Shown here: positions 1-8,647 of the stretch, one piece after another
How the letters are laid out: each line of letters starts with the position of its first letter
How positions within the stretch are numbered: position 1 is the first letter of the stretch
DNA from: Ancylobacter lacus
GTDB taxonomy: Bacteria; Pseudomonadota; Alphaproteobacteria; Rhizobiales; Xanthobacteraceae
Direction: 5' to 3'
Length of the DNA: 64,000 nucleotides
Assembly: GCF_018390635.1 (NCBI RefSeq)
Contig: NZ_JAHBGE010000065.1
Coordinates: forward strand, 1 to 64,000
Position numbers and translations under genes: made by a program
The notes under the pieces: model-generated
The model's input: only the letters and a program-made list of their open reading frames with translations
Databases searched by the model: none
What the model was told of the DNA's origin: nothing

Positions 1-337
1 CCGCAGGCGCGGGCGCCGCCGCAGCAGGGGACGGCGCGGAGGCCTGGGCCGGCGCCGCCGGAGCGGAGGCGGCAGGTGCCGCGGGAGCGGACGCGGCGGG
101 GGCCGGCGCGGCCTGTGCCGCGGCCGGCGGGGCGGACGCCTCGGGCTTGCCCTCGCCCGGACCGATGACCCGGCGCTTCACCTTCTCGACCACGACGGCC
201 TTCGACCGGCCATGGCTGAAGCTCTGGCGGACGACGCCCTGCTCGACAGGCCTCTTGAGCGTCAGGGTCTTGCCACCCTGGCCAATCCCCTGGCCCACGC
301 CCATCGTCTTCTCGCCGGGATTCTTCGTATCGGTCAT
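1..337 (-). CDS. infB: Translation initiation factor IF-2, N-terminal fragment
   Basis: The first 112 codons of infB are visible; the gene runs off the left edge of the window. IF-2 is the GTPase that places initiator fMet-tRNA on the 30S subunit. The start at 337 gives [13 protein letters not shown], then a basic stretch ([29 protein letters not shown]) typical of alphaproteobacterial IF-2. After that comes a low-complexity Ala/Pro-rich linker that fills the window edge. The G domain is outside the window, so identification rests on this N-terminal signature and on gene order (last gene of rimP-nusA-ylxR-infB). It begins 68 nt after the ylxR stop and is probably co-transcribed. Confidence 0.88.
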   Translation of the reverse strand, partial: MTDTKNPGEKTMGVGQGIGQGGKTLTLKRPVEQGVVRQSFSHGRSKAVVVEKVKRRVIGPGEGKPEASAPPAAAQAAPAPAASAPAAPAASAPAAPAQASAPSPAAAAPAPA

Positions 338-405
338 TCGGTATCCGTTCCTCGGCATCCCTGCCTCATGCCGGGATGCGTCATTCCTGCGCGCCAGAAG
401 CCTGT

Positions 406-1140
406 TCAGGCGCGCCAGCGCTCGAGCCGTCTTGTCCGCGCGAGAAAACCCACGCTCGTCGAATGCGCGAGCAGCGCAGCATGTACCACATTTGCCCGCC
501 CTAGCGCCAAGTCCAATTGCGTTCCGGCAAGGCAGGTAATCCGGTCGATCCCGCGCCCCGTGTCCTCCCCGACACGGCGCGCCAGCGCGTCCAGCTTGCC
601 CACCCCGTCCGGGGCAGCGTCGGCGGCGTGGACCAGCACCGCGACCGAGCCGCCGCGCAGGGCTTCCGCCACCTTGGTCGCCCCCGTCACCACCTGCCCC
701 GCCTTGTTGGCGAGGGCGAGCGCGGCGAGCGCGTCCCGTTCCATCAGCGCCTCCACCAGGGTGGCGAGCGCCGGGCCCTGCGGCCCCGTCTCGATCCGGC
801 CGCGACCCTTGAAGGCCCGGCCGAACGCCTTCCGGCGAATCGCCTCGGCCAGCGCCGGCCGGGTGGCGGTGAGCCAGGCCCCCCGCCCGGGCAGCCGGGC
901 CGCGAGGTCCGGCACCACGCTGCCGTCCGGCGCGACCACGAAGCGCAGCAGCTCGTCGAGCGGCTTCACCTCGCGGGTGGCGATGCAGAACCGGGCCGGG
1001 GTGCGGCGGGCGGCGGCGGGACCGGCGTCGGTCTCGTCGGCGATGGCGCCATCGGCCCCATCGTCCACCTCACCGGCCTGATCCTCCACCCGATCGGCCT
1101 GCCGGCCAACCTCCTCCGCCGCGCGGCCCGGGTGTGTCAT
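406..1140 (-). CDS. YlxR/DUF448 family RNA-binding protein
   Basis: This 244-residue protein lies between nusA and infB, the classic place of the YlxR family. An acidic, Ala-rich N-terminus (about 1-45) is followed by the YlxR core ([23 protein letters not shown] style, then [14 protein letters not shown], about 46-115). A second half resembles an L7Ae-type RNA-binding domain ([21 protein letters not shown]). Alphaproteobacterial members commonly have this two-domain build. The exact role is not firmly known; RNA binding linked to transcription or translation is inferred from family and operon. The start at 1140 is 14 nt after the nusA stop. An internal start closer to the YlxR core is possible. 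Confidence 0.85.
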   Translation of the reverse strand: MTHPGRAAEEVGRQADRVEDQAGEVDDGADGAIADETDAGPAAARRTPARFCIATREVKPLDELLRFVVAPDGSVVPDLAARLPGRGAWLTATRPALAEAIRRKAFGRAFKGRGRIETGPQGPALATLVEALMERDALAALALANKAGQVVTGATKVAEALRGGSVAVLVHAADAAPDGVGKLDALARRVGEDTGRGIDRITCLAGTQLDLALGRANVVHAALLAHSTSVGFLARTRRLERWRA

Positions 1141-1154
1141 TCCCCCGCTCCGCC

Positions 1155-2762
1155 TCAGCCCTGCGCCTCGTCGAGGCCGGCCTCCTCGCCCTCCCCGGCG
1201 GCGGCAAGGTCGCCTTCCTCGATCCAGCCCGCCTTGACGCGGGCCTGCATGATAAGCCCTTCCGCCGCCTCGCGGGACAGCTCGAAACCGTCCAGCGCGC
1301 CGGCGATGCGGACGGTCTCGCCGTCCTTGCGCTCGGTCCAGCCGATCAGGTCGTCGGTGGCGCAGCCGGCGAGATCCTCGACCGTCTTGATGTCGTGCTC
1401 GCCGAGCGCGACCAGCATCGCCGAGGTGATGCCGGGAACCTCGCGCATCGCGTCCTCGACCCCGAGTTCGCGGCGGCGGGCGTCCAGCTCCTCCTCGATC
1501 TGGGCGAGATGGCCCAGCGCCCGGCTCTGCAGCTCCTGGGCGGTGTCCTCGTCGAAGCCCTCGATGCTCGTCAGCTCCGACAGCGGGACGTAAGCGAGCT
1601 CCTCGACCGAGGCGAAGCCCTCGGAGGCGAGGAGCTGGCCCATCATCTCGTCGAGATCGAGCGCCTCGGCGAACATCTTGGTGCGCTGGGCGAATTCCTT
1701 CTGCCGGCGCTCGCTCTCCTCCGCCTCGGTCATGATGTCGATGTCCCAGCCGGTGAGCTGGGACGCCAGGCGCACATTCTGACCGCGACGGCCGATCGCG
1801 AGGGACAATTGGGCATCGGGGACCACAACTTCAATACGCTCGCGGTCCTCGTCGAGCACGACCTTCACCACCTCGGCCGGGGCGAGGGCGTTGACGATGA
1901 AGGTCGCCACGTCCGTCGACCACGGGATGATGTCGATCTTCTCGCCCTGCAGCTCGTTCACCACCGCCTGCACGCGCGAGCCGCGCATGCCGACGCAGGC
2001 GCCGACCGGGTCCACCGAGGAATCCCGCGACGTCACCGCGATCTTGGCGCGCGAGCCGGGGTCGCGGGCGACCGCCTTGATCTCGACGATGCCGTCATAG
2101 ATCTCCGGCACCTCCTGGGCGAACAGCTTCGCCATGAACTGGGGATGGGTGCGGGAGAGGAAGATCTGCGGGCCGCGCGGCTCGCGGCGCACGTCGTAGA
2201 CATAGGCGCGGATGCGGTCGCCGGTCTTGAACACCTCGCGCGGCAGCAGCTCGTCACGGCGCAGCGAGCCTTCGCCGCGGCCGAGATCGACGACGACATT
2301 GCCGTATTCGACGCGCTTCACGGCGCCGTTCACGATCTCGCCGATGCGGTCCTTGTATTCCTCGTACTGGCGGTCGCGCTCGGCCTCGCGGACCTTCTGC
2401 ACGATGACCTGCTTGGCGGACTGGGCGGCGATGCGGCCGAAATCGAAGGGCGGCAGGGTGTCGGCGATGGAATCGCCGATCTGCGCCGCCGGATTCAGCC
2501 GGCGTGCCTGATCCAGACCGATCTCGATCGCGTTGTTCTCCACCTGCTCCACCACGTGGAGATGCCGCGCGAGGCGCAGCTCGCCGGTGCGGGGGCTGAT
2601 CTCGGCATGGATGTCGGTCTCCGCGCCATAGCGGGAGCGCGCCGCCTTGGCGATGGCGTCCTCCATGGCGGCGATGACGATGCCCCGGTCGATCGACTTC
2701 TCGCGGGCGACCGCGTCAGCGATCTGCAGAAGCTCGAGCCGGTTTGCGCTGACGACAGCCAT
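1155..2762 (-). CDS. nusA: Transcription termination/antitermination protein NusA
   Basis: NusA (535 aa) binds RNA polymerase and controls pausing, termination and antitermination. Visible parts are the N-terminal polymerase-binding domain ([22 protein letters not shown]), an S1 domain (about 130-200), two KH domains (about 205-345, including VGACVGMRGSRVQAV and LAIGRRGQNVRLASQLTGW), and C-terminal acidic helix-hairpin-helix-like repeats ending in an acidic tail. The start at 2762 was chosen over an upstream in-frame codon at 2840 because [12 protein letters not shown] is the family N-terminus. Its ATG overlaps the rimP stop (TGATG), indicating translational coupling. Confidence 0.96.
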   Translation of the reverse strand: MAVVSANRLELLQIADAVAREKSIDRGIVIAAMEDAIAKAARSRYGAETDIHAEISPRTGELRLARHLHVVEQVENNAIEIGLDQARRLNPAAQIGDSIADTLPPFDFGRIAAQSAKQVIVQKVREAERDRQYEEYKDRIGEIVNGAVKRVEYGNVVVDLGRGEGSLRRDELLPREVFKTGDRIRAYVYDVRREPRGPQIFLSRTHPQFMAKLFAQEVPEIYDGIVEIKAVARDPGSRAKIAVTSRDSSVDPVGACVGMRGSRVQAVVNELQGEKIDIIPWSTDVATFIVNALAPAEVVKVVLDEDRERIEVVVPDAQLSLAIGRRGQNVRLASQLTGWDIDIMTEAEESERRQKEFAQRTKMFAEALDLDEMMGQLLASEGFASVEELAYVPLSELTSIEGFDEDTAQELQSRALGHLAQIEEELDARRRELGVEDAMREVPGITSAMLVALGEHDIKTVEDLAGCATDDLIGWTERKDGETVRIAGALDGFELSREAAEGLIMQARVKAGWIEEGDLAAAGEGEEAGLDEAQG

Positions 2763-3574
2763 CAATGCGTCTCCTTCGCGGTGGATCTGGCTTTGGCATT
2801 GGACTTCTTGCCGGGCTTCGCACCCGGCGGCTTGGGCCACGGCTTGGCCTTGGCCTTCAGCTTGCCGCGGACCGGCATCTTCTTGGCAGGCAGCACCCGC
2901 TGGGGCGCGTCTGCGTCCTCTTCGGCCTCCTCGGCGGCGTCGGCGATCTCCTCGTCGGTGATCTCGTCGCCGTCGACCTCGGTACCCTCACGCAGCGCCT
3001 TGTCGCGGCGCAGCGCCTCGCGGATCAGCGCCTCGGTGAGCACCAGGCGGGCTTCGCCGATGTCGGCGATCGGCAGGCGGATCGTGTCCGGCGCGCCCTC
3101 GCGCACATCCGGCAGCCGCAGCGTCGCCTCGCCCTGCTCGGCGCCGAGCAGGATACCGCGGAAACGCTTGCGGCCATCGAGCGGCACCGCCATCTCGACC
3201 TTCACGTCATGGCCGGCCCAGCGCACGAAATCGCCGAACCGCACCAGCGGACGGTCGATGCCCGGCGAGGACATCTCGAGATTGTAGGCGCCGGAGATCG
3301 GGTCCTCGACGTCGAGCACCGGCGAGATCGCCCGGCTGGAGGCCTCGCACTCGTCGATGCCGAAGGTTCCGTCCGGCCTCTCGGCCATGACCTGCACGGT
3401 GACGCCGTTGGTGCCGGAAATCTTCACCCGCACCAGCCGGAAGCCGAGACCCTCCAGAACCGGGCCAACGATGGCGGCGACCCGCGCGGCGGCGCCGGTT
3501 TCGATGATGAGGCGCGGCTCGTCGGCCGGAAAATCCGGGGCGCCGTTCGGGGTGTCGGTATCGGCTTCGCTCAT
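2762..3574 (-). CDS. rimP: Ribosome maturation factor RimP
   Basis: RimP (270 aa) assists 30S subunit maturation. The core (about 25-185) carries the RimP signatures [31 protein letters not shown] and [21 protein letters not shown] long C-terminal extension, first acidic ([19 protein letters not shown]) then Lys/Pro/Ala-rich, follows, as in many rhizobial RimP proteins. The start at 3574 ([12 protein letters not shown]) has a GGGAAC element just upstream. It is the first gene of the operon. A hairpin with a T-run lies between its promoter and the start codon, so the operon may be attenuated. Confidence 0.94.
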   Translation of the reverse strand: MSEADTDTPNGAPDFPADEPRLIIETGAAARVAAIVGPVLEGLGFRLVRVKISGTNGVTVQVMAERPDGTFGIDECEASSRAISPVLDVEDPISGAYNLEMSSPGIDRPLVRFGDFVRWAGHDVKVEMAVPLDGRKRFRGILLGAEQGEATLRLPDVREGAPDTIRLPIADIGEARLVLTEALIREALRRDKALREGTEVDGDEITDEEIADAAEEAEEDADAPQRVLPAKKMPVRGKLKAKAKPWPKPPGAKPGKKSNAKARSTAKETH

Positions 3575-3604
3575 GTTCCCTGCCCGGTGGTCCGGGCCCG
3601 CAAT

Positions 3605-3635
3605 GCAAAAAGAGCGGGTTCCGCCGGAGGAACCC
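3605..3635 (-). terminator. Intrinsic terminator-like hairpin in the rimP leader (putative attenuator)
   Basis: Read on the minus strand, a 7-bp perfect stem (GGGTTCC/GGAACCC at 3635-3629 and 3622-3616) with a 6-nt loop is followed after two bases by TCTTTTTGC. It lies downstream of the candidate promoter and 31 nt before the rimP start, so it cannot end another gene's message. I infer that it conditions read-through into rimP-nusA-infB. Competing antiterminator structure was not worked out. Confidence 0.65.
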
Positions 3636-3685
3636 ACCCTCAATCGACCGTATCCGATCGCTATGAGATGTGAAGGATGACGGCC

Positions 3686-3714
3686 CTTATACAGTCAATC
3701 CCGATACTTGCCAA
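3686..3714 (-). promoter_or_regulatory. Candidate housekeeping promoter of the rimP-nusA-infB operon
   Basis: On the minus strand TTGGCA (3714-3709), a 17-nt spacer and TATAAG (3691-3686) match the vegetative sigma consensus at five of six positions in each hexamer. The predicted transcript would start near 3679 and carry a leader of about 105 nt containing the attenuator-like hairpin. Confidence 0.6.
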
Positions 3715-3849
3715 CCGCCGTCTTCAGCGCGGGCGACCCTCTTGCGCGGCCACGACGACACGGCCCGGGACGGGATACGCGCCGACGTCCTGAGCGTGAA
3801 ACCGGCGGGAACCCTTGCCCCGCCCGGCGCCCGCGCGCATAAGCCGGCC

Positions 3850-4749
3850 ATGAGCCCTTCCCACGCGATCCTCGATCCGTCCGTGCTGCGCGAGCGCGCG
3901 CCGGCCAAGGTGAACCTCACCCTCCGGGTGCTGGGGCGGCGGGTGGACGGCTATCACGAACTTGTCAGCGTGGTCGGCTTCGCCGGGACCGGCGACCGGC
4001 TGGCGTTGCGGCCCGGCCCGGCCCTGGCGCTGGAGGCAAGCGGGCCGGGTGCGGAGGCCACAGGGCCGGAGGGTGACAATCTCGTGGTACGGGCCGCGCA
4101 GGCCCTGGCGGCACGGGTGCCCGGCCTGCGGCTCGGCCGCTTCTTCCTCGACAAGCGGCTGCCGGTGGCCGCCGGGCTCGGCGGCGGCTCGGCGGATGCG
4201 GCGGCGGCGCTGCGGCTGCTCGCCCGCGCCAATGGCCTCGACCCCGCCGATCCACGCCTGTCCGCCGCGGCGGAGGCCACCGGCTCGGACGTTCCGGTGT
4301 GCCTGCCCGGGCAGGCGAGCTTGATGCGCGGGCGGGGCGAGCGGCTGGAGCGGCTGGCGCTGCCGCGCTTCGGGCTGCTGCTGGTGAACCCGCGCCTGCC
4401 GGTGCCGACCGGGCGGGTCTTCGCCGCGCTGGGCCTTGCCGCCGGCCAGACGCTCGCCGGGCCGCAGCACCCCGCCGCCTCCGCGCTGGAGCCGGAGCGG
4501 GAAAGGCTGGCCCGCCGGCTGGCCACCGTGCCGAACGATCTCGAGCCGGCCGCCCGGCGCCTCGTGCCCGGGCTGGACGCGGTGGCGGCGGCGCTGGCGG
4601 AGACGCCGGGCGTGCTGCTGGTGCGCATGTCCGGTTCGGGCGGGACGTTCTTCGGGCTCTATCCAGACTGCCGGGCGGCGGCGGCGGCCGGCAAGATCGT
4701 GGCCGCGCGCCGGCCGGACTGGTGGGTGAAGCCCACCGTGATCGGCTGA
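3850..4749 (+). CDS. ispE: 4-diphosphocytidyl-2-C-methyl-D-erythritol kinase
   Basis: IspE (299 aa) is the GHMP kinase that phosphorylates CDP-methylerythritol in the MEP isoprenoid pathway in the cytosol. Motif 1 is [15 protein letters not shown] with GYHEL. The ATP-binding glycine loop is [20 protein letters not shown] (about residue 110), with GSDVPVCL and the C-terminal [12 protein letters not shown] after it. The start at 3850 was taken because the family begins shortly before APAKVNL; the frame is open further upstream to 3670, which looks non-coding. It is divergent from rimP and is followed 17 nt later by a YnfA-like gene. Confidence 0.93.
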   Translation: MSPSHAILDPSVLRERAPAKVNLTLRVLGRRVDGYHELVSVVGFAGTGDRLALRPGPALALEASGPGAEATGPEGDNLVVRAAQALAARVPGLRLGRFFLDKRLPVAAGLGGGSADAAAALRLLARANGLDPADPRLSAAAEATGSDVPVCLPGQASLMRGRGERLERLALPRFGLLLVNPRLPVPTGRVFAALGLAAGQTLAGPQHPAASALEPERERLARRLATVPNDLEPAARRLVPGLDAVAAALAETPGVLLVRMSGSGGTFFGLYPDCRAAAAAGKIVAARRPDWWVKPTVIG

Positions 4750-4766
4750 AGGGAGATGCCGCCGCG

Positions 4767-5105
4767 ATGAGCCTGCCGCAGATGCCGACCCTGCTCGCCT
4801 TCGCGCTCGCCGCCCTCGCGGAAATCGCGGGCTGCTTCGCCTTCTGGGCGGTGGTGCGCTCGGGCGCGCCGGCGCTGTGGCTGCTGCCGGGCGCTGCGAG
4901 CCTGCTGGCCTTCGCCGCGCTGCTCACCCAGGTGGAGGCCAGCGCCGCGGGGCGCGCCTTCGCCACCTATGGCGGCGTCTACATCGCCGCCTCGCTGCTC
5001 TGGCTGTGGCTGGCCGAAGGGGTGCGCCCCGACCGCTGGGACCTGCTCGGCGGCGGCATCTGCCTCGCGGGCGCCGCCGTCATCCTGCTTGGCCCGCGCG
5101 GCTAG
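4767..5105 (+). CDS. YnfA/UPF0060 family small membrane protein
   Basis: This 112-residue, very hydrophobic protein has four predicted membrane segments (about 7-27, 33-52, 62-80, 90-108). It carries YnfA-family signatures: [40 protein letters not shown] and [11 protein letters not shown]. The family is distantly related to small multidrug resistance and EamA-type transporters, but its substrate is not firmly known. It starts 17 nt after ispE, so it is probably co-transcribed. The pairing with ispE gives no clear functional clue. Confidence 0.88.
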   Translation: MSLPQMPTLLAFALAALAEIAGCFAFWAVVRSGAPALWLLPGAASLLAFAALLTQVEASAAGRAFATYGGVYIAASLLWLWLAEGVRPDRWDLLGGGICLAGAAVILLGPRG

Positions 5106-5135
5106 GCCGCCTGCCGCCATGGCTGGTGATCCCGC

Positions 5136-6146
5136 TCAGCGGGCGCGGGCGACGCAGAAATCGACGACCTCCAGCAGCGCCCGCTTGGCGGCGCCGTCGG
5201 CGAACAGGCCCAGCGCGTCCTTGGCGATGGCGCCATAGTGCCGGGCGCGGTCCACCGTGTCGGCAAGGGCGCGGTGGCGGCTGAGAAGCTCCATGGCGTG
5301 CTCGAGGTCGCCGTCGCGGATCTCGCCCTCCTCAAGGCAGCGCCGCCAGAAGCTGCGCTCCTCATCATTGCCACGGCGAAAGGCGAGGACGATCGGCAGG
5401 GTGATCTTTCCCTCGCGGAAATCGTCGCCGACATTCTTGCCGAGCTTGGCGCGGGAGCCGCCATAGTCCAGCGCGTCGTCGACGAGCTGGAAGGCGATGC
5501 CGAGATTCATGCCATAGCTGCGGCAGGCGGACTGTTCGGCCTTGGTGCGCTGGCCGATCACCGGGCCGACCTCGCAGGCGGCGGCGAACAGCTCGGCGGT
5601 CTTGCCGCGAATCACCGCGAGATACTCGTCCTCGGTGGTCGCGGTGTTCTTTGCGGCGGCGAGCTGGGCAACCTCGCCCTCCGCGATCACCACCGCCGCG
5701 GTGGAGAGAATGTCGAGGGCGCGCATGTTGCCGACCTCAACCATCATGCGGAAGGCCTGCCCGAGCAGGAAATCGCCCACCAGCACGCTGGCCTCGTTGC
5801 CCCAGAGCATCCGGGCGGCGAGCTTGCCGCGGCGCATCTCGCTGTCGTCAACCACGTCGTCGTGCAGCAGCGTCGCGGTGTGCATGAATTCGACGGAGGC
5901 GGCGAGCTTGACGTCGCCTTCGCCCTCATAGCCGGCGAGGCGCGCCGTGGCGAGGGTCAGCATCGGCCGGAGCCGCTTGCCGCCGGAGGAGATGAGGTGC
6001 GTTGCCACCTCGGGTATCATCGCCACGTCCGATCCCGTGCGCGACAGGATAAGCGCGTTCACATCCTCCATGCCGGAGCGGACGAGCTCGATGATACCCT
6101 CGATCGAGGGTTCGGCGACGGGGTCGAAGGGCACTACGACGGCCAA
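5136..6146 (-). CDS. Polyprenyl (octa/decaprenyl) diphosphate synthase
   Basis: This trans-prenyltransferase (336 aa) makes the long side chain of ubiquinone from farnesyl diphosphate and IPP. It shows SSGGKRLRPML, the first Asp-rich motif LLHDDVVDDSEMRRG, GDFLLGQAF and the second Asp-rich motif FQLVDDALDYGG. I chose a TTG start at 6146 (giving MAVVVPFDP) because many rhizobial homologues begin with a similar hydrophobic VPF segment and GGGATAAAG lies just upstream. The longest frame would begin at 6239 and add an unusual N-terminus. Chain length cannot be read from the sequence. It is divergent from the DUF2007 gene. Confidence 0.9.
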   Translation of the reverse strand: MAVVVPFDPVAEPSIEGIIELVRSGMEDVNALILSRTGSDVAMIPEVATHLISSGGKRLRPMLTLATARLAGYEGEGDVKLAASVEFMHTATLLHDDVVDDSEMRRGKLAARMLWGNEASVLVGDFLLGQAFRMMVEVGNMRALDILSTAAVVIAEGEVAQLAAAKNTATTEDEYLAVIRGKTAELFAAACEVGPVIGQRTKAEQSACRSYGMNLGIAFQLVDDALDYGGSRAKLGKNVGDDFREGKITLPIVLAFRRGNDEERSFWRRCLEEGEIRDGDLEHAMELLSRHRALADTVDRARHYGAIAKDALGLFADGAAKRALLEVVDFCVARAR

Positions 6147-6289
6147 AGGCTTTATCCCAACTGTTGTGGCTGCACTAAAATGCGGGACGACGACAACTTC
6201 AAGTGCCCTACTTACGTTGGCGGTCGCCCAGGGAATCACCGGCAGGCGCGCCCCTCGCGCCGGACGGGACGGCGTGCCATGATCGCCTC

Positions 6290-6511
6290 ATGCAGGAACT
6301 GTTACGCACCAACGACATCGTGTTGATCTCGGCGGTCGGATCGCTGCTCGCCGCGGCGGATATCCCCCACCATGTCGCCGATGGACACATGAGCGTGCTC
6401 GAGGGCTCGCTCGGGCTTCTGCCCCGCCGTCTCGTGGTGGCGGACGAGGACGCGATCCGCGCCCGGCGGCTGCTGAACGAGGCCGGCTTCGGCGATGACC
6501 TGGTCGGCTGA
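6290..6511 (+). CDS. DUF2007 domain protein (putative signal-transducing protein)
   Basis: This is a 73-residue protein matching the DUF2007 pattern: MQELLRTNDIVLISAVGSLLAAADI, a central SVLEGSLGLLPRRLVV and a C-terminal ARRLLNEAG. The fold resembles PII-type alpha/beta domains. Alphaproteobacterial members commonly lie between polyprenyl synthase and a small-domain methyltransferase, exactly as here. Its function is unknown. The next gene starts inside its last codons (17-nt overlap), implying coupled expression. Confidence 0.85.
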   Translation: MQELLRTNDIVLISAVGSLLAAADIPHHVADGHMSVLEGSLGLLPRRLVVADEDAIRARRLLNEAGFGDDLVG

Positions 6512-7274
6512 CACACCGGAGGCCGGCGGCGACGTGACCGACGACGCCGTGCTGGGTGGCCGGCTGCGGCTGTTCCAGCCCGCGCGCGGGCACCGCGTCG
6601 GACATGACGCGATCCTTCTGGCGGCCTGCGTCGGGTCGAGCGCCCGTGAGGTGGTGGATCTCGGCGCCGGGGTCGGCTCGGCCGGCCTTGCCGTCGCCGT
6701 CCGGCTGCCGCTGGCGCGGGTGACGCTGGTCGAGATCCATCCGGCGAGTGCCGCGCTGGCGGCCCGCAATGCCGGCCGGCCGGAAAACCGGCTCGGCGGG
6801 CGGGTGGCCGTGGTCGAAGCCGACATTGCCCGGCTCGGCCTCGTCTCGGGTCCGCCGCTGCCGGCCGCGAGGGGTGCCGATACCGTCATTCTCAACCCGC
6901 CCTTCAACGATCCAACCCGCCATCGCGTCTCGCCGCGCGAGGCCCGCGCCCGCGCCCACAGCGCCGGCGACGAGGCGCTGGAGACGTGGCTGCGCGCGGC
7001 GGAGCGGCTGCTGGCCCCCGCCGGAGAGGTTCATCTCATTCACCGCCCGGAGGCGCTGGCGGCCGTGCTGGCGGCGCTGGAGGGCCGGTTCGGCGCGGTG
7101 CGGCTGCGGACGGTGCATCCCCGGCCGGACGCGCCCGCGGTACGGCTGCTGGCGAGCGCGGTGAAGGGCCGCCGGACGCCCCTCGCGCTCCTGCCGCCGC
7201 TGGTGCTCACCGGGGCGGACGGGCAGGCCCGGCCGGAGGCCGAGCGCCTGCTGCGCGAGGGCGAGGGCTTCTGA
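6495..7274 (+). CDS. TrmN6-type (methyltransferase small domain) SAM-dependent methyltransferase
   Basis: This 259-residue protein belongs to the class-I methyltransferases of the tRNA1(Val) m6A37 type. It shows GHRVGHDAILLAA, the SAM-binding motif VVDLGAGVGSAGLAVA, the acidic loop VTLVEIHP and the catalytic NPPFND motif that marks N6-adenine or N5-glutamine methyltransferases. The target (tRNA, rRNA or protein) cannot be decided from the sequence alone; TrmN6 is the best guess from the overall pattern. It overlaps the DUF2007 gene. Confidence 0.85.
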   Translation: MTWSADTPEAGGDVTDDAVLGGRLRLFQPARGHRVGHDAILLAACVGSSAREVVDLGAGVGSAGLAVAVRLPLARVTLVEIHPASAALAARNAGRPENRLGGRVAVVEADIARLGLVSGPPLPAARGADTVILNPPFNDPTRHRVSPREARARAHSAGDEALETWLRAAERLLAPAGEVHLIHRPEALAAVLAALEGRFGAVRLRTVHPRPDAPAVRLLASAVKGRRTPLALLPPLVLTGADGQARPEAERLLREGEGF

Positions 7275-7374
7275 GCGGGCGAACCGTGGCCGGGCCAGCC
7301 CGCCATGGCCCCCCTGAGCGGCGGACGGCCGAGGGCCGCTTGAGACGGCGGGGCACAGGTCCTATTTCTGCACC

Positions 7375-8283
7375 ATGTCCGATCTGTCCCTCTTCGCCCG
7401 ACTGCGCCGCGGCCTCGAACCGCTCCTTCCCGCCCGCATGCGTTCCGGCGCGGTGGTCCCGGTGGTCCGCCTCAACGGCGCCATCGGCATGGCCGCGCCG
7501 CTGCGCCCCGGCCTCAACTTCGCCGGCGTGGCGAAGACGCTGGATCGCGCCTTCGCCGTCAAGGGCGCCAAGGCCGTCGCCCTCCTCATCAATTCGCCCG
7601 GCGGCTCGCCGGTGCAGTCGCATCTCATCTACCGGCGCATCCGCGCGCTGGCGGAGGAGAAGAACATCCCGGTCTTCGCCTTCGTCGAGGATGTCGCCGC
7701 CTCGGGCGGCTACATGCTCGCCTGCGCGGCCGACGAGATCATCGCCGACCGCTTCTCCATCGTCGGTTCGATCGGCGTCGTGAGCGCCGGCTTCGGCTTC
7801 GATCGGGCGATCGAGAAGCTCGGCATCGACCGCCGCGTCTACACCGCCGGCGAGCGCAAGGTGATCCTCGACCCGTTCCAGCCGGAAAAGCCGGAGGACA
7901 TCCGCAAGCTGAAGACCCTGCAGCGCGAGATCCACGAGCATTTCGTCGGGCTGGTGCAGGAGCGGCGCGGCAATGTGCTGGTCGGGCCGGAAAAGACCGT
8001 TTTCTCCGGCGAGTTCTGGGCGGCGGGCCAGGCGCTGGAATATGGCCTTATCGACGCCCTCGGCGACCTCCGGTCGCATCTGCGCGCCCGTTACGGCGAC
8101 AAGGTTTCAACCCCGCTCATCGAGGCGGGCGGCGGGCTGCTGTCGCGGCGGCGGCCCGGCGTGGGGTCCGCCTTCGGCGCCCCCCTCACCGAAGGGGGAC
8201 TCGAGGCGATCGGGGGCGGCATCGCCGAGCGCCTGCTGACCGCCGCCGAGGAACGCGCGCTCTGGGGCCGGTTCGGCCTCTGA
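7375..8283 (+). CDS. S49 family peptidase (SppA/SohB-like)
   Basis: This is a 302-residue serine peptidase of the signal-peptide-peptidase A family. The fold markers INSPGGSPVQSHLIYRRI, DVAASGGYMLACAADEI (Ser of SGGYM is the expected nucleophile) and SIGVV are present, and the Lys in GERKVILDPF is the likely general base. Unlike the second S49 gene in this window (sppA, minus strand near 34 kb) it has no obvious N-terminal membrane helix, so it may be cytoplasmic or peripherally bound. The substrate is unknown. A small hydrophobic-headed gene follows. Confidence 0.88.
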   Translation: MSDLSLFARLRRGLEPLLPARMRSGAVVPVVRLNGAIGMAAPLRPGLNFAGVAKTLDRAFAVKGAKAVALLINSPGGSPVQSHLIYRRIRALAEEKNIPVFAFVEDVAASGGYMLACAADEIIADRFSIVGSIGVVSAGFGFDRAIEKLGIDRRVYTAGERKVILDPFQPEKPEDIRKLKTLQREIHEHFVGLVQERRGNVLVGPEKTVFSGEFWAAGQALEYGLIDALGDLRSHLRARYGDKVSTPLIEAGGGLLSRRRPGVGSAFGAPLTEGGLEAIGGGIAERLLTAAEERALWGRFGL

Positions 8284-8319
8284 CGCGCCGGCCATCCACG
8301 CACAGGAGATCGACCCGAC

Positions 8320-8508
8320 ATGCCGCCCTTCATCGTCCTCGCGCTCGGCGCCCTCGGCGCGGCCGCCCTGGCGAAACTGCTCGCGCATGAATCCCGCAGG
8401 GTGAACGCCGAGCTGGACGCCGGCCGCGCGGCAGAAGCCGACTCGGCACCGCGCGAAACCCTGCGGCGGGACGCCGATACCGGCGAGTATCGGCCGCACC
8501 GATCCTGA
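8320..8508 (+). CDS. Small protein with N-terminal membrane segment, unknown function
   Basis: This is a 62-residue frame. Residues 1-21 (PPFIVLALGALGAAALAKLL) form a likely membrane anchor. A charged soluble tail of about 40 residues follows, ending TLRRDADTGEYRPH. It begins 36 nt after the S49 peptidase stop with AGGAGA upstream of its ATG, which favours real translation. The tail pattern recurs in small hypothetical proteins of Rhizobiales next to S49 peptidases, as I recall. I do not know its function. Confidence 0.65.
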   Translation: MPPFIVLALGALGAAALAKLLAHESRRVNAELDAGRAAEADSAPRETLRRDADTGEYRPHRS

Positions 8509-8522
8509 AGCGGGCGCCGATT

Positions 8523-8574
8523 AGACTTTCTCTAGTCTGGAAAGCCTTTGAATATCGCGGCTTTCATTACCGCG
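8523..8574. repeat. Two inverted repeats upstream of macA
   Basis: AGACT-TTCTCT-AGTCT (8523-8538) and CGCGG-N9-CCGCG (8556-8574) lie in a relatively AT-rich stretch between the small gene and macA. Such paired dyads are typical operator candidates for a regulator of an efflux operon, but no regulator gene is adjacent and no clear promoter could be fixed. Confidence 0.4.
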
Positions 8575-8647
8575 AATTCATTTTATCGGGGAATGGAAGG
8601 CGTTTATTGCTGGAAACGAGGCGCGGGCGGTGCGCCAAGGGGCCAGC

